Shown: positions 26,910 to 35,952, numbered from the stretch's first letter. The stretch is 64,000 nucleotides of DNA from Halomonas sp. H10-9-1 (GCF_040147005.1 NZ_JAMSHO010000001.1:2170001-2234000), one strand, 5' to 3'. Notes: a model not told the origin generated them from the sequence alone. Numbers and translations: made by a program.

Positions 26910-28091
26910 TCAGCCGGTAAAGGCCTGCAGGCCGGTCTGGCAGCGACCCAGGATCAGGGCGTGGACGTCGTGGGTGCCCTCGTAGGTGTTGACCGCCTCG
27001 AGGTTCATGACATGGCGAATCACGTGGTACTCGTCGCTGATGCCATTGCCACCGTGCATGTCGCGGGCAACGCGGGCGATGTCCAGCGCCTTGCCACAGT
27101 TGTTGCGCTTGATCAGTGAGATCGCCTCGGGCACCAGTTGGCCATCGTCGATCATCCGGCCGACGCGCAGCGCCGCCTGCAGGCCCAGGGTGATCTCGGT
27201 CTGCATGTCGGCGAGCTTCTTCTGGATCAACTGGTTGGCGGCCAGCGGGCGGCCGAACTGCTTGCGCTCCAGGGTGTAGTCACGGCCGGCGTGCCAGCAT
27301 GCCTCGGCGGCGCCCATGGCCCCCCAGGCGATGCCGTAGCGGGCGCGGTTGAGGCAGGAGAAAGGCCCCTTGAGCCCCTTGACGTGGGGCAGGCGCTGCT
27401 CGTCGGAGACCTCCACGTCCTGCATGGCAATCTGGCCAGTGATGGAGGCGCGCAGGCTGAACTTGCCCTCGATCTTGGGCGCGCTGAGGCCCTTCATGCC
27501 CTTCTCGAGGATGAAGCCGTTGATCACTCCCTCATCGTCCTTGGCCCACACCACGAAGACATCGGCAATGGGGGAGTTGGTGATCCAGGTCTTGGTGCCG
27601 TTGAGGCGCCAGCCATCCTGGGTACGGGTGGCACGGGTGGCCATGCCGCCGGGATCGGAGCCGTGGTCGGGCTCGGTAAGGCCGAAGCAGCCCACCCACT
27701 CGCCGCTGGCCAGCTTGGGCAGATACTTCTCGCGCTGCTCATCGCTGCCGAAGGCATGGATGGGGTACATCACCAGGCTCGACTGCACGCTCATGGCGCT
27801 GCGATAGCCGGAGTCGACACGCTCCACCTCACGGGCGATCAGGCCGTAGCTGACGTAGTTGAGGCCGGCACAGCCATAGCCGTCGATGGTGGCACCGAGC
27901 AGCCCCAGCTCGCCCATCTCGCGCATGATCTCGCGATCGAAGATCTCGTGGCGGTTAGCCTCCAGCACCCGCGGCAACAGCTTCTCCTGGCAGTAGTCGC
28001 GGGCGGTCTGGTGGACCATGCGCTCCTCTTCGGAGAGCTGGTCGACGAGGCGGAAGGGGTCGTCCCAGGTGACGGGGGTGATCTGGCTCAT
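26910..28091 (-). CDS. gcdH: glutaryl-CoA dehydrogenase
   Basis: A 393-residue acyl-CoA dehydrogenase that would oxidise and decarboxylate glutaryl-CoA to crotonyl-CoA with [23 protein letters not shown] and [19 protein letters not shown] are the FAD/substrate blocks; the catalytic glutamate is in [16 protein letters not shown] near the C-terminus. The N-terminus [18 protein letters not shown] and the length match GcdH rather than short-chain enzymes. It is the first gene of a pair with the CoA-transferase. AGGAG lies ahead of the ATG. A strong dyad at 28125-28147 probably controls it. Confidence 0.92.
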   Translation of the reverse strand: MSQITPVTWDDPFRLVDQLSEEERMVHQTARDYCQEKLLPRVLEANRHEIFDREIMREMGELGLLGATIDGYGCAGLNYVSYGLIAREVERVDSGYRSAMSVQSSLVMYPIHAFGSDEQREKYLPKLASGEWVGCFGLTEPDHGSDPGGMATRATRTQDGWRLNGTKTWITNSPIADVFVVWAKDDEGVINGFILEKGMKGLSAPKIEGKFSLRASITGQIAMQDVEVSDEQRLPHVKGLKGPFSCLNRARYGIAWGAMGAAEACWHAGRDYTLERKQFGRPLAANQLIQKKLADMQTEITLGLQAALRVGRMIDDGQLVPEAISLIKRNNCGKALDIARVARDMHGGNGISDEYHVIRHVMNLEAVNTYEGTHDVHALILGRCQTGLQAFTG

Positions 28092-28124
28092 GGCGGGCTC
28101 CTGTGGGATAGTAGCGCTATAATG

Positions 28125-28147
28125 TCTACATTTTTTTCAAATGTAGA
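28125..28147. promoter_or_regulatory. operator-like inverted repeat upstream of gcdH
   Basis: TCTACATTT (28125-28133) and AAATGTAGA (28139-28147) are perfect 9-bp arms five bases apart, in the only AT-rich part of the gap and 34 bp upstream of the gcdH ATG. It overlaps likely promoter sequence on the minus strand (TCTACA, 17 bp, CATTAT). The regulator is unknown; GntR- or TetR-type repressors use dyads of this size. Confidence 0.55.
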
Positions 28148-28192
28148 CCATAACCACCTCCCTGCCAAGCCTCGATGAAAAAAAATCGCCCC

Positions 28193-29566
28193 TCAGCGGC
28201 CAGGGAGGTAACGGGAGAGCACCACCCGGATCTGCCACCAGGCGACCAGGGCCATCAGCAGGTTGGCGGCGAGCATGCCGGCGAAGATGCCGGTGGTGCC
28301 GGCCAGCCATCCCCCCAGCCAGGCCAGGGGAACGCTGAGCACGAACAGCCGTACCACCGAGAGGCGCATGGCGCGGGCCGGGCGATGCAGGGCATTGCAT
28401 GCCGATACCGCCAGGATCACCACCCCCTGCCCCCCCAGCCCCAGAGGCACCAGCCACAGGAAGTGACGCAGCACCTCCCCCACCGCCTCTCGCTCGGCGT
28501 AGCCCGCCACCAGCCAGGGGGCGAGGCCCTGCAGCAGGCCCCACACCAGCAGTTGCCAGGCCAGCACGAACAGGAAACAGCCGAAGATGGCACGGCGCAC
28601 CCGGTCATACTGGCCGGCGCCGGCGTTCTGGCTGATCAGTGGCGAGAGGGTCATGGAGAGCCCCAGCACGGCGATCTGGGCGAACGCCTCGATGCGGGTA
28701 CCCACACCAAAGCCGGCCACGGCAGCATGGCCGTGGCCGGCGACGATCCGCGTCAACAGGCCCATGGCCAGCGGCGTGAAGACGCTGGTCAGGGCCGCCG
28801 GGCCGGCGATACGCCCCAGCTCCTGCCACGACTCGAGGAGTCCCCGCCGGGTCAGGCCAGCGAAGTCGAAGAGGCCGCGCAGCTCTCGCTGGAAGATCAG
28901 GGTCAGCGCCATCAGGCCCCAGCTCAGCACCGTGGCCAGTGCCGCCCCGGAAACCCCCATGGCGGGTATCGGCCCCACCCCGAAGATCAACCCCCAGTCC
29001 AGCACCACATTGACCAGGGCAGCCAACCCCATCATCAGCCCCGAGGTGACGGTATTGCCGTGAGCACGCAGCAGGCTGTTGAGCACCCGGGGCACGATCA
29101 TCGCCGCGGCGCCGAAGTACCAGACGCCCATGTAGTCACGAATATGCGGCATCAGGGTGTCGTCGGCCCCGAGCAGCCGGAACAGCGGCTCGAGGGTAGC
29201 CAGGCCCAGCAACGTCATCACGAGGCCAACCACCAGGCTCAACAGGGCGGCATCGGTGGCGCGCCGGCGCACCCCCGCCACCTCGCCGCGCCCCAGGCGT
29301 CGCCCGACCACCGCCGAGGTGCCGATGCCCAGCCCGATCGCCAGGCTGATCACGGTGAAGACCACCGGAAAGGTGAACGACACCGCCGCCAGGGGCTCGG
29401 TGCCCAGCCGCGAGATGAACCAGGTATCCACCAGGTTGAAACTCAGCATGGCGATCATTCCAGCGATCACCGGCAGGGTCTTGCGCAGCAGGGTGGCGGC
29501 GATGGGGCCTTCCAGCCATTCGCGGCGGGCGGGACGCGTCGGCGCGGCGGGGTTGGATGCGCTCAT
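28193..29566 (-). CDS. MATE family efflux transporter
   Basis: A 457-residue protein with twelve predicted membrane helices. The N-terminal MATE repeat opens with LPVIAGMIAMLSFNLVDTWFISRLG and PLAAVSFTFPVVF; the second repeat starts near residue 245 (LGRIAGPAALTSVF). MATE pumps export cationic drugs or metabolites using Na+ or H+. The substrate is unknown. It follows the CbiM-like permease by six bases, so the two are in one transcript. A second MATE gene with similar opening motifs lies at 41494. Confidence 0.9.
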   Translation of the reverse strand: MSASNPAAPTRPARREWLEGPIAATLLRKTLPVIAGMIAMLSFNLVDTWFISRLGTEPLAAVSFTFPVVFTVISLAIGLGIGTSAVVGRRLGRGEVAGVRRRATDAALLSLVVGLVMTLLGLATLEPLFRLLGADDTLMPHIRDYMGVWYFGAAAMIVPRVLNSLLRAHGNTVTSGLMMGLAALVNVVLDWGLIFGVGPIPAMGVSGAALATVLSWGLMALTLIFQRELRGLFDFAGLTRRGLLESWQELGRIAGPAALTSVFTPLAMGLLTRIVAGHGHAAVAGFGVGTRIEAFAQIAVLGLSMTLSPLISQNAGAGQYDRVRRAIFGCFLFVLAWQLLVWGLLQGLAPWLVAGYAEREAVGEVLRHFLWLVPLGLGGQGVVILAVSACNALHRPARAMRLSVVRLFVLSVPLAWLGGWLAGTTGIFAGMLAANLLMALVAWWQIRVVLSRYLPGR

Positions 29567-29572
29567 GGGGGC

Positions 29573-30244
29573 CTACTTGGTGTCGATATATCGATGATCG
29601 TTGAAGGTCGCCACCCAGTGCGGGTGATAGACAAGCAGTATGCTCATCAACATGCCGGTAATGAACGCCTCGGAGGGCATCAGCAGCGGCAGGAAGCGGG
29701 CATACTCCAGGGCCTGGTAGAGAGCGTGGGCATCGCTGGCGCCGAGCAGCATCAGCCCCACCGCGGAAAGCCCCGCCGCCAGCGAGGAGAGTGCGGCACC
29801 GAAGAAGCCACAGACGAACAGGAACACCATCAGGTTATCGGGCAGGAAGCGATCCACCAGCCGCCAGATGATCACCATGGTCAGCGCCGGCATGACCCCG
29901 GTGACCAGCAGGTTGACCCCCAGCAGCGGCCAGGCGACCCGGCCCGTCACCACCATCGCCAGGTTGATCAGCAGCAGTGAGAGCAGCGCCAGGGGCGCCT
30001 TGAACACCAGCACCAGCAGCGCGGTGAACATCAAGTGGAGGGTCAGCCAGTCCACCGCCTGGGCGCGCAGCTGCCACATCAGCAGCACCGCCACGCTGGC
30101 GGCCAGCCAACGATGCTGAAGCCCGCTATCGGCCAGCAGCACCCGCCAGGGGCGCTGCAACAGGGCCAGGGCCAGCACGCCAAGGGCCACCAGCGAGGCG
30201 CTGACCAGCAGCCAGGGGGCCAGCACAACATCGGCAAAGGACAT
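29573..30244 (-). CDS. CbiM-like energy-coupling factor permease
   Basis: A 223-residue membrane protein with six or seven hydrophobic segments, resembling CbiM/NikM S-components that bind Co2+ or Ni2+ (LHLMFTALLVLVFKAPLALL and the ALEYARFLPLLMPSEAFITGML region). The N-terminal MHIPxG metal-binding start of canonical CbiM is absent, so metal binding is doubtful. No T-component or ECF ATPase adjoins it. Such solitary, shortened CbiM-like proteins are common in gammaproteobacteria and have no proven function. Confidence 0.75.
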   Translation of the reverse strand: MSFADVVLAPWLLVSASLVALGVLALALLQRPWRVLLADSGLQHRWLAASVAVLLMWQLRAQAVDWLTLHLMFTALLVLVFKAPLALLSLLLINLAMVVTGRVAWPLLGVNLLVTGVMPALTMVIIWRLVDRFLPDNLMVFLFVCGFFGAALSSLAAGLSAVGLMLLGASDAHALYQALEYARFLPLLMPSEAFITGMLMSILLVYHPHWVATFNDHRYIDTK

Positions 30245-30259
30245 CGTCGCCTCCCGTCC

Positions 30260-31114
30260 TCAGGCAAACACCACGGTCTTGTTGCCGTGGATCAGCACGC
30301 GATCCTCGAGGTGCCAACGCAGTCCCCGCGCCAGCACCGACTTCTCGACATCACGGCCGAAGCGCACCAGGTCATCGGGGGTATGGCAGTGGCTGACCCG
30401 GTGGATGTCCTGCTCGATGATCGGCCCGGCGTCGAGCTCGGCGGTAACGTAGTGACAGGTGGCACCGATCAGCTTGACCCCTCGCTCGTGGGCCTGGTGG
30501 TAGGGCTTGGCACCGGCGAAGCTGGGCAGGAAGCTGTGGTGGATGTTGATCACCCGCCCGGCGTAGCGCTCGCACAGTGCCGGCGGCAGGATCTGCATGT
30601 AGCGCGCCAGCACGATGCAATCTGCACGGGCCTCGGCGACCCGGCGCTCCACCTCGTCGAAAGCCGCCTGCTTGCCCTCGGCCGGGACCGGCACATGGTG
30701 ATAGGGAATCCCATGCCACTCCGCCAGGCCGCGCATCGCCTCGTGGTTGGAGATCACCGCGGCGATCTCGCAATCGAGCTCGCCGGCGGTCCAGCGGTAG
30801 AGCAGGTCCACCAGGCAGTGGGACTCCTTCGAGACCATCAGCACCACCCGCGGCCGACTTCGGGTATCGGTCAGCGCCCAGGTCATGTCGAGCTCCGTGG
30901 CGACCGGCGCGAAGGCCTCGCGAAGCGCCTCGGGCGGCATGTCGATGGAGTCGGCCAGGATCTCGTAGCGCATGAAGAAGCGCCCCGTCTCGAGGTCGGA
31001 GTGCTGGCTCGCCTCGGTGATCGAGCCGCCGTGCCCGGCGATGAAGCCGGAGACGCGGGAGACGATCCCCACGCGGTCTGGACAGGAAACCACCAGGCGG
31101 TAGTAATGTGACAT
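30260..31114 (-). CDS. purU: formyltetrahydrofolate deformylase
   Basis: A 284-residue enzyme that hydrolyses 10-formyl-THF to formate and THF, balancing the C1 pool. Residues 1 to about 80 are an ACT domain (YYRLVVSCPDRVGIVSRVSGF). Residues about 85-284 are a formyltransferase-type domain with INIHHSFLPSFAGAKPYHQA and HYVTAELDAGPIIEQD, holding the catalytic Asn/His/Asp residues. The ATG at 31114 is chosen because the ACT domain begins there and GGAG precedes it. It is divergent from the amino-acid ABC operon. Confidence 0.93.
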   Translation of the reverse strand: MSHYYRLVVSCPDRVGIVSRVSGFIAGHGGSITEASQHSDLETGRFFMRYEILADSIDMPPEALREAFAPVATELDMTWALTDTRSRPRVVLMVSKESHCLVDLLYRWTAGELDCEIAAVISNHEAMRGLAEWHGIPYHHVPVPAEGKQAAFDEVERRVAEARADCIVLARYMQILPPALCERYAGRVINIHHSFLPSFAGAKPYHQAHERGVKLIGATCHYVTAELDAGPIIEQDIHRVSHCHTPDDLVRFGRDVEKSVLARGLRWHLEDRVLIHGNKTVVFA

Positions 31115-31221
31115 GAAAGGCTCCAGGCTGGGCATTACGGGCGCGACAGTGTAGCGAAAAGCGTAGATTCCGACACGCCCTGGCGTCCTGCCCTTGTGAG
31201 GAGAGCCGTTCGGCGGCATTA

Positions 31222-31338
31222 CCACTCAATAACTAAACGCTATTGGAAATTAATATCTTTATTTTCTAAATTTAAATCTTTGCAGCGCTGCCAGTCTCCT
31301 GAACCCTCGTGATTCCAGCCACCATCCGGGAGCATGTC
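31222..31338 (+). promoter_or_regulatory. AT-rich promoter region of the cystine-type ABC operon
   Basis: The bases 31226-31285 are far richer in A and T than anything nearby. TTGGAA (31244-31249) and TAAATT (31268-31273) are 18 bp apart and make a reasonable promoter about 65 bp before the binding-protein start. No operator can be assigned. Confidence 0.45.
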
Positions 31339-32097
31339 ATGTTCAAGCATATTACCCTCGCCACCCTGGCCGCTGGCCTGGTAACCGCCGCCGGCCTCGC
31401 CCAGGCCAACGATGACACCATCAAGGTCGGCATGTCCGGCGGCTACTTCCCCTTCACCTTCGTCGAGCAGGACAAGCTCCAGGGCTTCGAGGTGGATGTG
31501 CTCACGGCGGTGGCCGAGGAGATGGGCGTGGAGGTCGAGTTCGTCACGGCGAACTTCTCGGGGCTGTTCGGCATGCTCGAGTCGGGTCGCATCGACACCA
31601 TCGCCAACCAGATCACCATCACCGAGGAGCGAACCGCCAAGTATCTCTTCACCGAGCCCTACGTCTATGACGGCGCCCAGGTCGTGATCAGGGAGGGCAA
31701 CGAGGCGATCCACTCCGTCGAGGATCTCAAGGGCAAGACCGTCGCCGTCAACCTCGGTTCCAACTATGAGCAGCTGCTCAACGAACTGCCCTATGCCGAC
31801 GAGATCGAGATCCGCACCTATGAGAGCAACATCGAGCAAGACACCGCCCTGGGGCGCGTCGATGCCTTCGTGATGGATCGCGTCAGCGCCAGCCAGGTGA
31901 TCAAGGAGAAGCCGCTGCCCCTGGCACTGGCCGGCCAGCCGTTCTCCGAGATCAAGAATGCCCTGCCGTTCCGTAACAGCGATGAGGACCGCGCCCTGCG
32001 TGATCGGGTCGACGCCGCGCTTTCCCGCCTGCGCGAGTCCGGCGCGCTCACGGCCATCTCGGAAGAGTGGTTCGGCACCGACATCACCCGCCCCTGA
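31339..32097 (+). CDS. amino acid (cystine-type) ABC transporter substrate-binding protein
   Basis: A 252-residue periplasmic binding protein with a signal peptide (MFKHITLATLAAGLVTAAGLAQA, cleaved about residue 22). The SBP_bac_3 fold is shown by YFPFTFVEQDKLQGFEVDV, GRIDTIANQITITEERTAKY and a C-terminal ISEEWFGTDIT close to that of E. coli FliY/TcyJ. NLGSNYEQLL further favours the cystine/cysteine group. It heads a three-gene operon with a permease and ATPase. GGGAG lies before ATG 31339. Confidence 0.87.
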   Translation: MFKHITLATLAAGLVTAAGLAQANDDTIKVGMSGGYFPFTFVEQDKLQGFEVDVLTAVAEEMGVEVEFVTANFSGLFGMLESGRIDTIANQITITEERTAKYLFTEPYVYDGAQVVIREGNEAIHSVEDLKGKTVAVNLGSNYEQLLNELPYADEIEIRTYESNIEQDTALGRVDAFVMDRVSASQVIKEKPLPLALAGQPFSEIKNALPFRNSDEDRALRDRVDAALSRLRESGALTAISEEWFGTDITRP

Positions 32098-32114
32098 GGC
32101 GCTGAGGCGCTGTC

Positions 32115-32789
32115 ATGTCCGTGCTCGATGTCGACTACATGCTGGGGCTGGTCCCTGTCCTGCTGCGCTACCTGCCGCTGACCCTGCAGATGGCCACCGT
32201 GGGCATGCTGCTGGCCCTGATACTGGCCTGTGGCCTCGCCGTGATCCGCGTCCTGCAGATCCCGGGCCTGAACGCCGCCACCCTGCTGTTCATCTCCTTC
32301 TTTCGCGGCACGCCGCTGCTGGTGCAGCTGTTCCTGTTCTACTACGGCCTGCCCCAGCTACTGGCCTTCCTGACCCAGATCAACGGCGTGACCGCGACCA
32401 TCATGGGCCTGACCCTGCACTTCTCGGCCTACATGGCGGAGTCCATCCGCGCCGCCATCGTCGGGGTCGATCGCAGCCAGACCGAGGCGGCGCTCTCCAT
32501 CGGCATGACCAACGGCCAGCTGATGCGCCGCATCGTGCTACCCCAGGCCACCCGGGTCGCGGTGCCCACGCTGATGAACTACTTCATCGACATGATCAAG
32601 GCGACCTCGCTGGCCTTCACCCTGGGGGTCACCGAGCTGATGGGCGCCACCCAGAAGGAAGCCGCCGGCAGTTTCCTCTACTTCGAGGCGTTCATCACCG
32701 TGGCGCTCTTCTACTGGGGGATCGTCGAGCTGCTGGCCTGGCTCCAGCGGCGCCTGGAAGCCCGGCTCAACGAGGCATACCGCCGATGA
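32115..32789 (+). CDS. amino acid ABC transporter permease (cystine type)
   Basis: A 224-residue HisM/YecS-type permease with five or six membrane helices. The substrate-family opening LPLTLQMATVGMLLALILACG, the SFFRGTPLLVQLF block and the EAA loop EAALSIGMTNGQLMRRIVLPQA are all present. It would form the channel with the flanking binding protein and ATPase. Its stop overlaps the ATPase start as ATGA. Confidence 0.9.
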   Translation: MSVLDVDYMLGLVPVLLRYLPLTLQMATVGMLLALILACGLAVIRVLQIPGLNAATLLFISFFRGTPLLVQLFLFYYGLPQLLAFLTQINGVTATIMGLTLHFSAYMAESIRAAIVGVDRSQTEAALSIGMTNGQLMRRIVLPQATRVAVPTLMNYFIDMIKATSLAFTLGVTELMGATQKEAAGSFLYFEAFITVALFYWGIVELLAWLQRRLEARLNEAYRR

Positions 32790-33541
32790 TCAAGGTGCAG
32801 GGGCTCATCAAGCGCTTCGCTGGGGTCGCGGTGCTCGACGGCATCGACCTGGCCATCGAGCAGGGCGAGATCATCGTGGTCATCGGCCCCTCCGGGACCG
32901 GCAAGTCGACGCTGCTGCGCTGCCCCAACTTCCTCGAGCGACCGGACGCCGGCCGGCTGACCATCGGCGATCTCGATGTCGATGTCACCCGGGCCAGCCG
33001 GACCGATATCCTGACGGCACGACGGCGAACCGCCTTCGTGTTTCAAAACTACGCGCTGTTCGCCAACAAGACGGCGCTTCAGAACATCGCCGAGGGGCTG
33101 ATCGTGGTCAATCGCTGGCCCAAGGCGCGCGCCCATGCACGCGCCCGGGAGATCCTCGAGCGTATCGGCCTTTCCGACAAGGCCGACGCCTACCCTGCCT
33201 CCCTGTCGGGTGGACAGCAGCAGCGGGTCGGCATCGGCCGCGCCATGGCGGCCCAGGCCGAGGTGATCCTCTTCGACGAGCCGACCTCCTCGCTGGATCC
33301 CGAGTGGGTCGAGGAGGTCCTGGGCCTGATGAAGCAGCTCGCGCGGGAGCGCCAGACCATGCTGGTGGTCACCCATGAGATGAGCTTCGCCCGGGACGTA
33401 GCGGACCGGGTGATCTTCATGGAGGGCGGACGCATCGTCGAGCAGGGCCCCCCCGACCAGCTCTTCGGCTCGCCGCAGGATCCCCGCACCCGAGACTTCC
33501 TGCGCAAGGTACTCGCCACCCAAGTGGCGCTGCAAGAGTAG
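32786..33541 (+). CDS. amino acid ABC transporter ATP-binding protein (cystine type)
   Basis: A 251-residue ABC ATPase: Walker A GPSGTGKST, Q-loop VFQNYALF, signature LSGGQQQR, Walker B VILFDEPTSSLDP and H-loop VTHEM. It resembles TcyN/YecC and GlnQ. The Walker A helix continues LLRCPNFLERP where LLRCINxLExP is usual. Start at 32786 by ATGA coupling with the permease. Confidence 0.92.
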   Translation: MIKVQGLIKRFAGVAVLDGIDLAIEQGEIIVVIGPSGTGKSTLLRCPNFLERPDAGRLTIGDLDVDVTRASRTDILTARRRTAFVFQNYALFANKTALQNIAEGLIVVNRWPKARAHARAREILERIGLSDKADAYPASLSGGQQQRVGIGRAMAAQAEVILFDEPTSSLDPEWVEEVLGLMKQLARERQTMLVVTHEMSFARDVADRVIFMEGGRIVEQGPPDQLFGSPQDPRTRDFLRKVLATQVALQE

Positions 33542-33581
33542 AGCTGAAAGAGTAGAAATGCCCTCGATGCCTGGGCCCGCG

Positions 33582-33611
33582 TTGTGGCCTCCGGCGGCCT
33601 TCCCGTATAGT
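33582..33611 (+). promoter_or_regulatory. candidate promoter of the RNase J-like gene
   Basis: TTGTGG (33582-33587) and TATAGT (33606-33611) are 18 bp apart. If used, transcription would begin close to 33618, which favours the ATG at 33645 over the ATG at 33621. Confidence 0.4.
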
Positions 33612-33644
33612 GACACCGCCATGTACCAGGAAGCCCCCTCCGCG

Positions 33645-35342
33645 ATGCCCAAGCCCCGAGTCCAGATCCGTCCACGCCGCCGCCCCCCCTTGCGCTTCCT
33701 ACCGCTGGGCGGCTGCGGCGAGATCGGCATGAACCTCAGCCTCTATGGCTATGGTGACGAGGGTCAGGAGGGTGCCTGGATCGCGGTGGACTGCGGCATG
33801 ATGATCCGCCAGGACCTGCCGGACTCGCCCCTGCAGGTACCCAACCTGGCTACCCTGGAGGCGCTGGACATCGTGCCGCAGGCACTGGTCATCACCCATG
33901 GCCACGAGGATCATATCGGCGCCGCCGCCTGGCTGTGGCCGAAATGGGGCTGCCCCATCCATGCCACCCCGCTGGCCGCCGGCCTGCTGCGTGCCAAGTT
34001 CGGTGAACGCGGGCTCACCACCGACGCCATCCACGTGATCGAGCCCGGCGAGGCGATGGAGACCGGACCCTTCACCCTGCGTTTCCTGCCGGTGACCCAC
34101 TCCATCCCCGAGAGCTGTTCGCTGCTGATCTCCGCCGGCGAGCACCGCGTGCTGCATACCGGTGACTGGAAGCTGGACCCCGACCCGCTGCTTGGCACCC
34201 CGATCTCACCGACCACCTTCCGTGCCATCGCCCCGGTGGACCTGGTGGTGGGCGACTCCACGAATGCCCCGCTGCCCGGCGACTCGCGCAGCGAAGGCGA
34301 GGTCGCCAAAGCCCTGGAGCACACCATCGCCCGCTGCGAGGGCCGGGTGGTGGTCTCCTGCTTCGCCAGCAACCTGGCCCGGGTGCTGGCCATCGGCCGT
34401 GCGGCCGAACGCTGCGGCCGGCGAGTCAGCCTGATGGGGCGCTCCATGGAGCGCATGGTGGCGGTGGCTCGGGGCCTGGGCTACCTGGACGACTTCCCCC
34501 CCCTGGTGCCCAGCAACGACCTCGGCTACCTGCCCCCGGAGGAGGTGCTGGTGATCGCCACCGGCAGCCAGGGGGAGCCGCGCGCCGCGCTGCAACGGCT
34601 GGCCCGGGGGCGGCACCGCTCGCTGGAGCTGGGCCCCGGCGACAGCGTGATCTTCTCGGCCAAGGCCATTCCCGGCAACGAACTGCTGATCGAGCGCCTG
34701 AAGCGGGGGCTGCGCCACCTGGGCATCGAGATCCTCGACGAGTTCAACCATCCCGAACTGCATGCCTCCGGCCACCCGGCCCAGGACGAGTTGCGCACCC
34801 TCTACGGCTGGGTGCGGCCCCGCTACCTGCTGCCGGTGCATGGCGAGCCGCGCCACCAGCAGGCCCACCGCGAGATCGCCGAGGAACTCGGCATCCAGGC
34901 ACCGCTCTCGCCCTTGAACGGTGACATGATCCGCTTCGATGCCGACGGCCTGACCCTCGAGGGCCGCCATCTCCAGCCCCCCTGCATCGTCAGCCAGAAC
35001 GCCGTGGCTCCCCTTCCCGGGCTGGGCGGCCACCGCGCTGAAAGCAGCCGCCATGGCAGCCTCTACCTGGCGCTGTCGGTGGCGGCCACCGAGCAGGGTG
35101 GCTGGACCCGTATCGGGCGGCTGATGCTCGACGCCGGCGAGGTGCAGGCCTTCGACGAGACCGACTTCTGCGACTGGCTCGATGACGTCCTGGAGTCGCT
35201 ACGCGCCGACACCCTGGCCGATCTGCGCCTGGCCCTGCAGCCGAGACTGATCGGCTGGTTCGCCGATCACCTGCGCCGCCTTCCCGAGATTCACCTCCAG
35301 ATCCTTGCCATGGAAGCCCCTGCCACCAGCCACTCGGGATAG
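33645..35342 (+). CDS. RNase J-like MBL-fold ribonuclease
   Basis: A 565-residue protein of the RNase J family. The metallo-beta-lactamase core has LGGCGEIGMNL, the zinc motif THGHEDHIGAA (H85, H87, D89, H90), a VTHSIPES histidine and the LHTGDWKLD aspartate. The beta-CASP part (GDSTNAPLPGDSRSE, ATGSQGEPRAAL) and LPVHGEPRH follow, and a C-terminal domain completes the usual length. RNase J has 5'-3' exonuclease and endonuclease activity on RNA. It is standard in Firmicutes and less common in gammaproteobacteria, which rely on RNase E. AGGAAG precedes the chosen ATG 33645; 33621 and 33558 are possible earlier starts. Confidence 0.85.
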   Translation: MPKPRVQIRPRRRPPLRFLPLGGCGEIGMNLSLYGYGDEGQEGAWIAVDCGMMIRQDLPDSPLQVPNLATLEALDIVPQALVITHGHEDHIGAAAWLWPKWGCPIHATPLAAGLLRAKFGERGLTTDAIHVIEPGEAMETGPFTLRFLPVTHSIPESCSLLISAGEHRVLHTGDWKLDPDPLLGTPISPTTFRAIAPVDLVVGDSTNAPLPGDSRSEGEVAKALEHTIARCEGRVVVSCFASNLARVLAIGRAAERCGRRVSLMGRSMERMVAVARGLGYLDDFPPLVPSNDLGYLPPEEVLVIATGSQGEPRAALQRLARGRHRSLELGPGDSVIFSAKAIPGNELLIERLKRGLRHLGIEILDEFNHPELHASGHPAQDELRTLYGWVRPRYLLPVHGEPRHQQAHREIAEELGIQAPLSPLNGDMIRFDADGLTLEGRHLQPPCIVSQNAVAPLPGLGGHRAESSRHGSLYLALSVAATEQGGWTRIGRLMLDAGEVQAFDETDFCDWLDDVLESLRADTLADLRLALQPRLIGWFADHLRRLPEIHLQILAMEAPATSHSG

Positions 35343-35390
35343 GACATCAGGCCGGAAGACCTGCGCCCGGCCATGACTCAAACAGTGAAA

Positions 35391-35417
35391 AAGCCGCTCA
35401 TCGAGAGCGGCTTTTTT
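35391..35417. terminator. bidirectional rho-independent terminator
   Basis: AAGCCGCTC (35391-35399) and GAGCGGCTT (35405-35413) make a perfect 9-bp stem with a 5-base loop. It is flanked by A-run and T-run (GAAAAA before, TTTTTT after), so it works for both convergent genes, the RNase J-like and the H-NS-like. Confidence 0.9.
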
Positions 35418-35442
35418 CGTCCTGCTGACACTGCCCGGGGCC

Positions 35443-35733
35443 CTACCCCTTGCTGGCGTTCTTTGGCGGACGTCCACGCTTGCGACGCGGCGGCTCCACC
35501 ACCAGATCATCCACGGAAAGACCCGCCTCGGTGATGGCCTCTAGGATCTCGGAACGCTTGCGATCCTTCTCGGCCTCCTCCTCCTGACGCTGCTGCTGCT
35601 CGTTCTTCTTCTGCTCGATGGCCTCCTCGATGACTTCGGCGAGCTTGTGCAACTGCTCCATACTAAGCTGACGTGCCGCGGCGCGTGCCACGTTCTTGTT
35701 GCGAGCGATGCGCTCCAGGGTTTCGCTGGACAT
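35443..35733 (-). CDS. short H-NS-like nucleoid protein with AT-hook-type tail
   Basis: A 96-residue protein. Residues 5-75 are a charged helical, coiled-coil oligomerisation domain like that of H-NS (NVARAAARQLSMEQLHKLAEV, ending AGLSVDDL, compare GIDPNEL in H-NS). In place of the folded H-NS DNA-binding domain it ends in RKRGRPPK (84-91), the minor-groove AT-hook motif related to the Q/RGR loop of xenogeneic silencers. It may bind AT-rich DNA. A strong GGAGG and a good promoter precede it. Confidence 0.72.
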   Translation of the reverse strand: MSSETLERIARNKNVARAAARQLSMEQLHKLAEVIEEAIEQKKNEQQQRQEEEAEKDRKRSEILEAITEAGLSVDDLVVEPPRRKRGRPPKNASKG

Positions 35734-35788
35734 CAGTCCCTCCTGAGCAGGGTGTGCGAGACGGGTGACATGTGATTACGTTATAAAA

Positions 35789-35816
35789 AGTATATGCAAT
35801 GGCCACTGCTTGGCAA
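35789..35816 (-). promoter_or_regulatory. candidate sigma70 promoter of the H-NS-like gene
   Basis: On the minus strand TTGCCA (35811-35816) and TATACT (35789-35794) are 16 bp apart, about 55 bp upstream of the ATG, in an AT-rich spacer. Confidence 0.55.
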
Positions 35817-35885
35817 GAAAAGTCGCTAGAAATTCTGCCGTGAAGCAAATGAGAAAATCCGCCATACGCAGGGCGTTAGTATCAT

Positions 35886-35912
35886 GCAAAAGCGGCGCCT
35901 GGGGGCACCGCT
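35886..35912 (-). terminator. rho-independent terminator of the moa operon
   Basis: Read on the minus strand, AGCGGTGCC and GGCGCCGCT form a 9-bp stem with one G-T type mismatch around a CCC-A loop, followed by TTTTGC. It lies about 40 bp beyond the moaA stop. Confidence 0.65.
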
Positions 35913-35952
35913 GATGGTAGGGCAAGAAGCGAGATAGCCATGCAGTAGCGTC

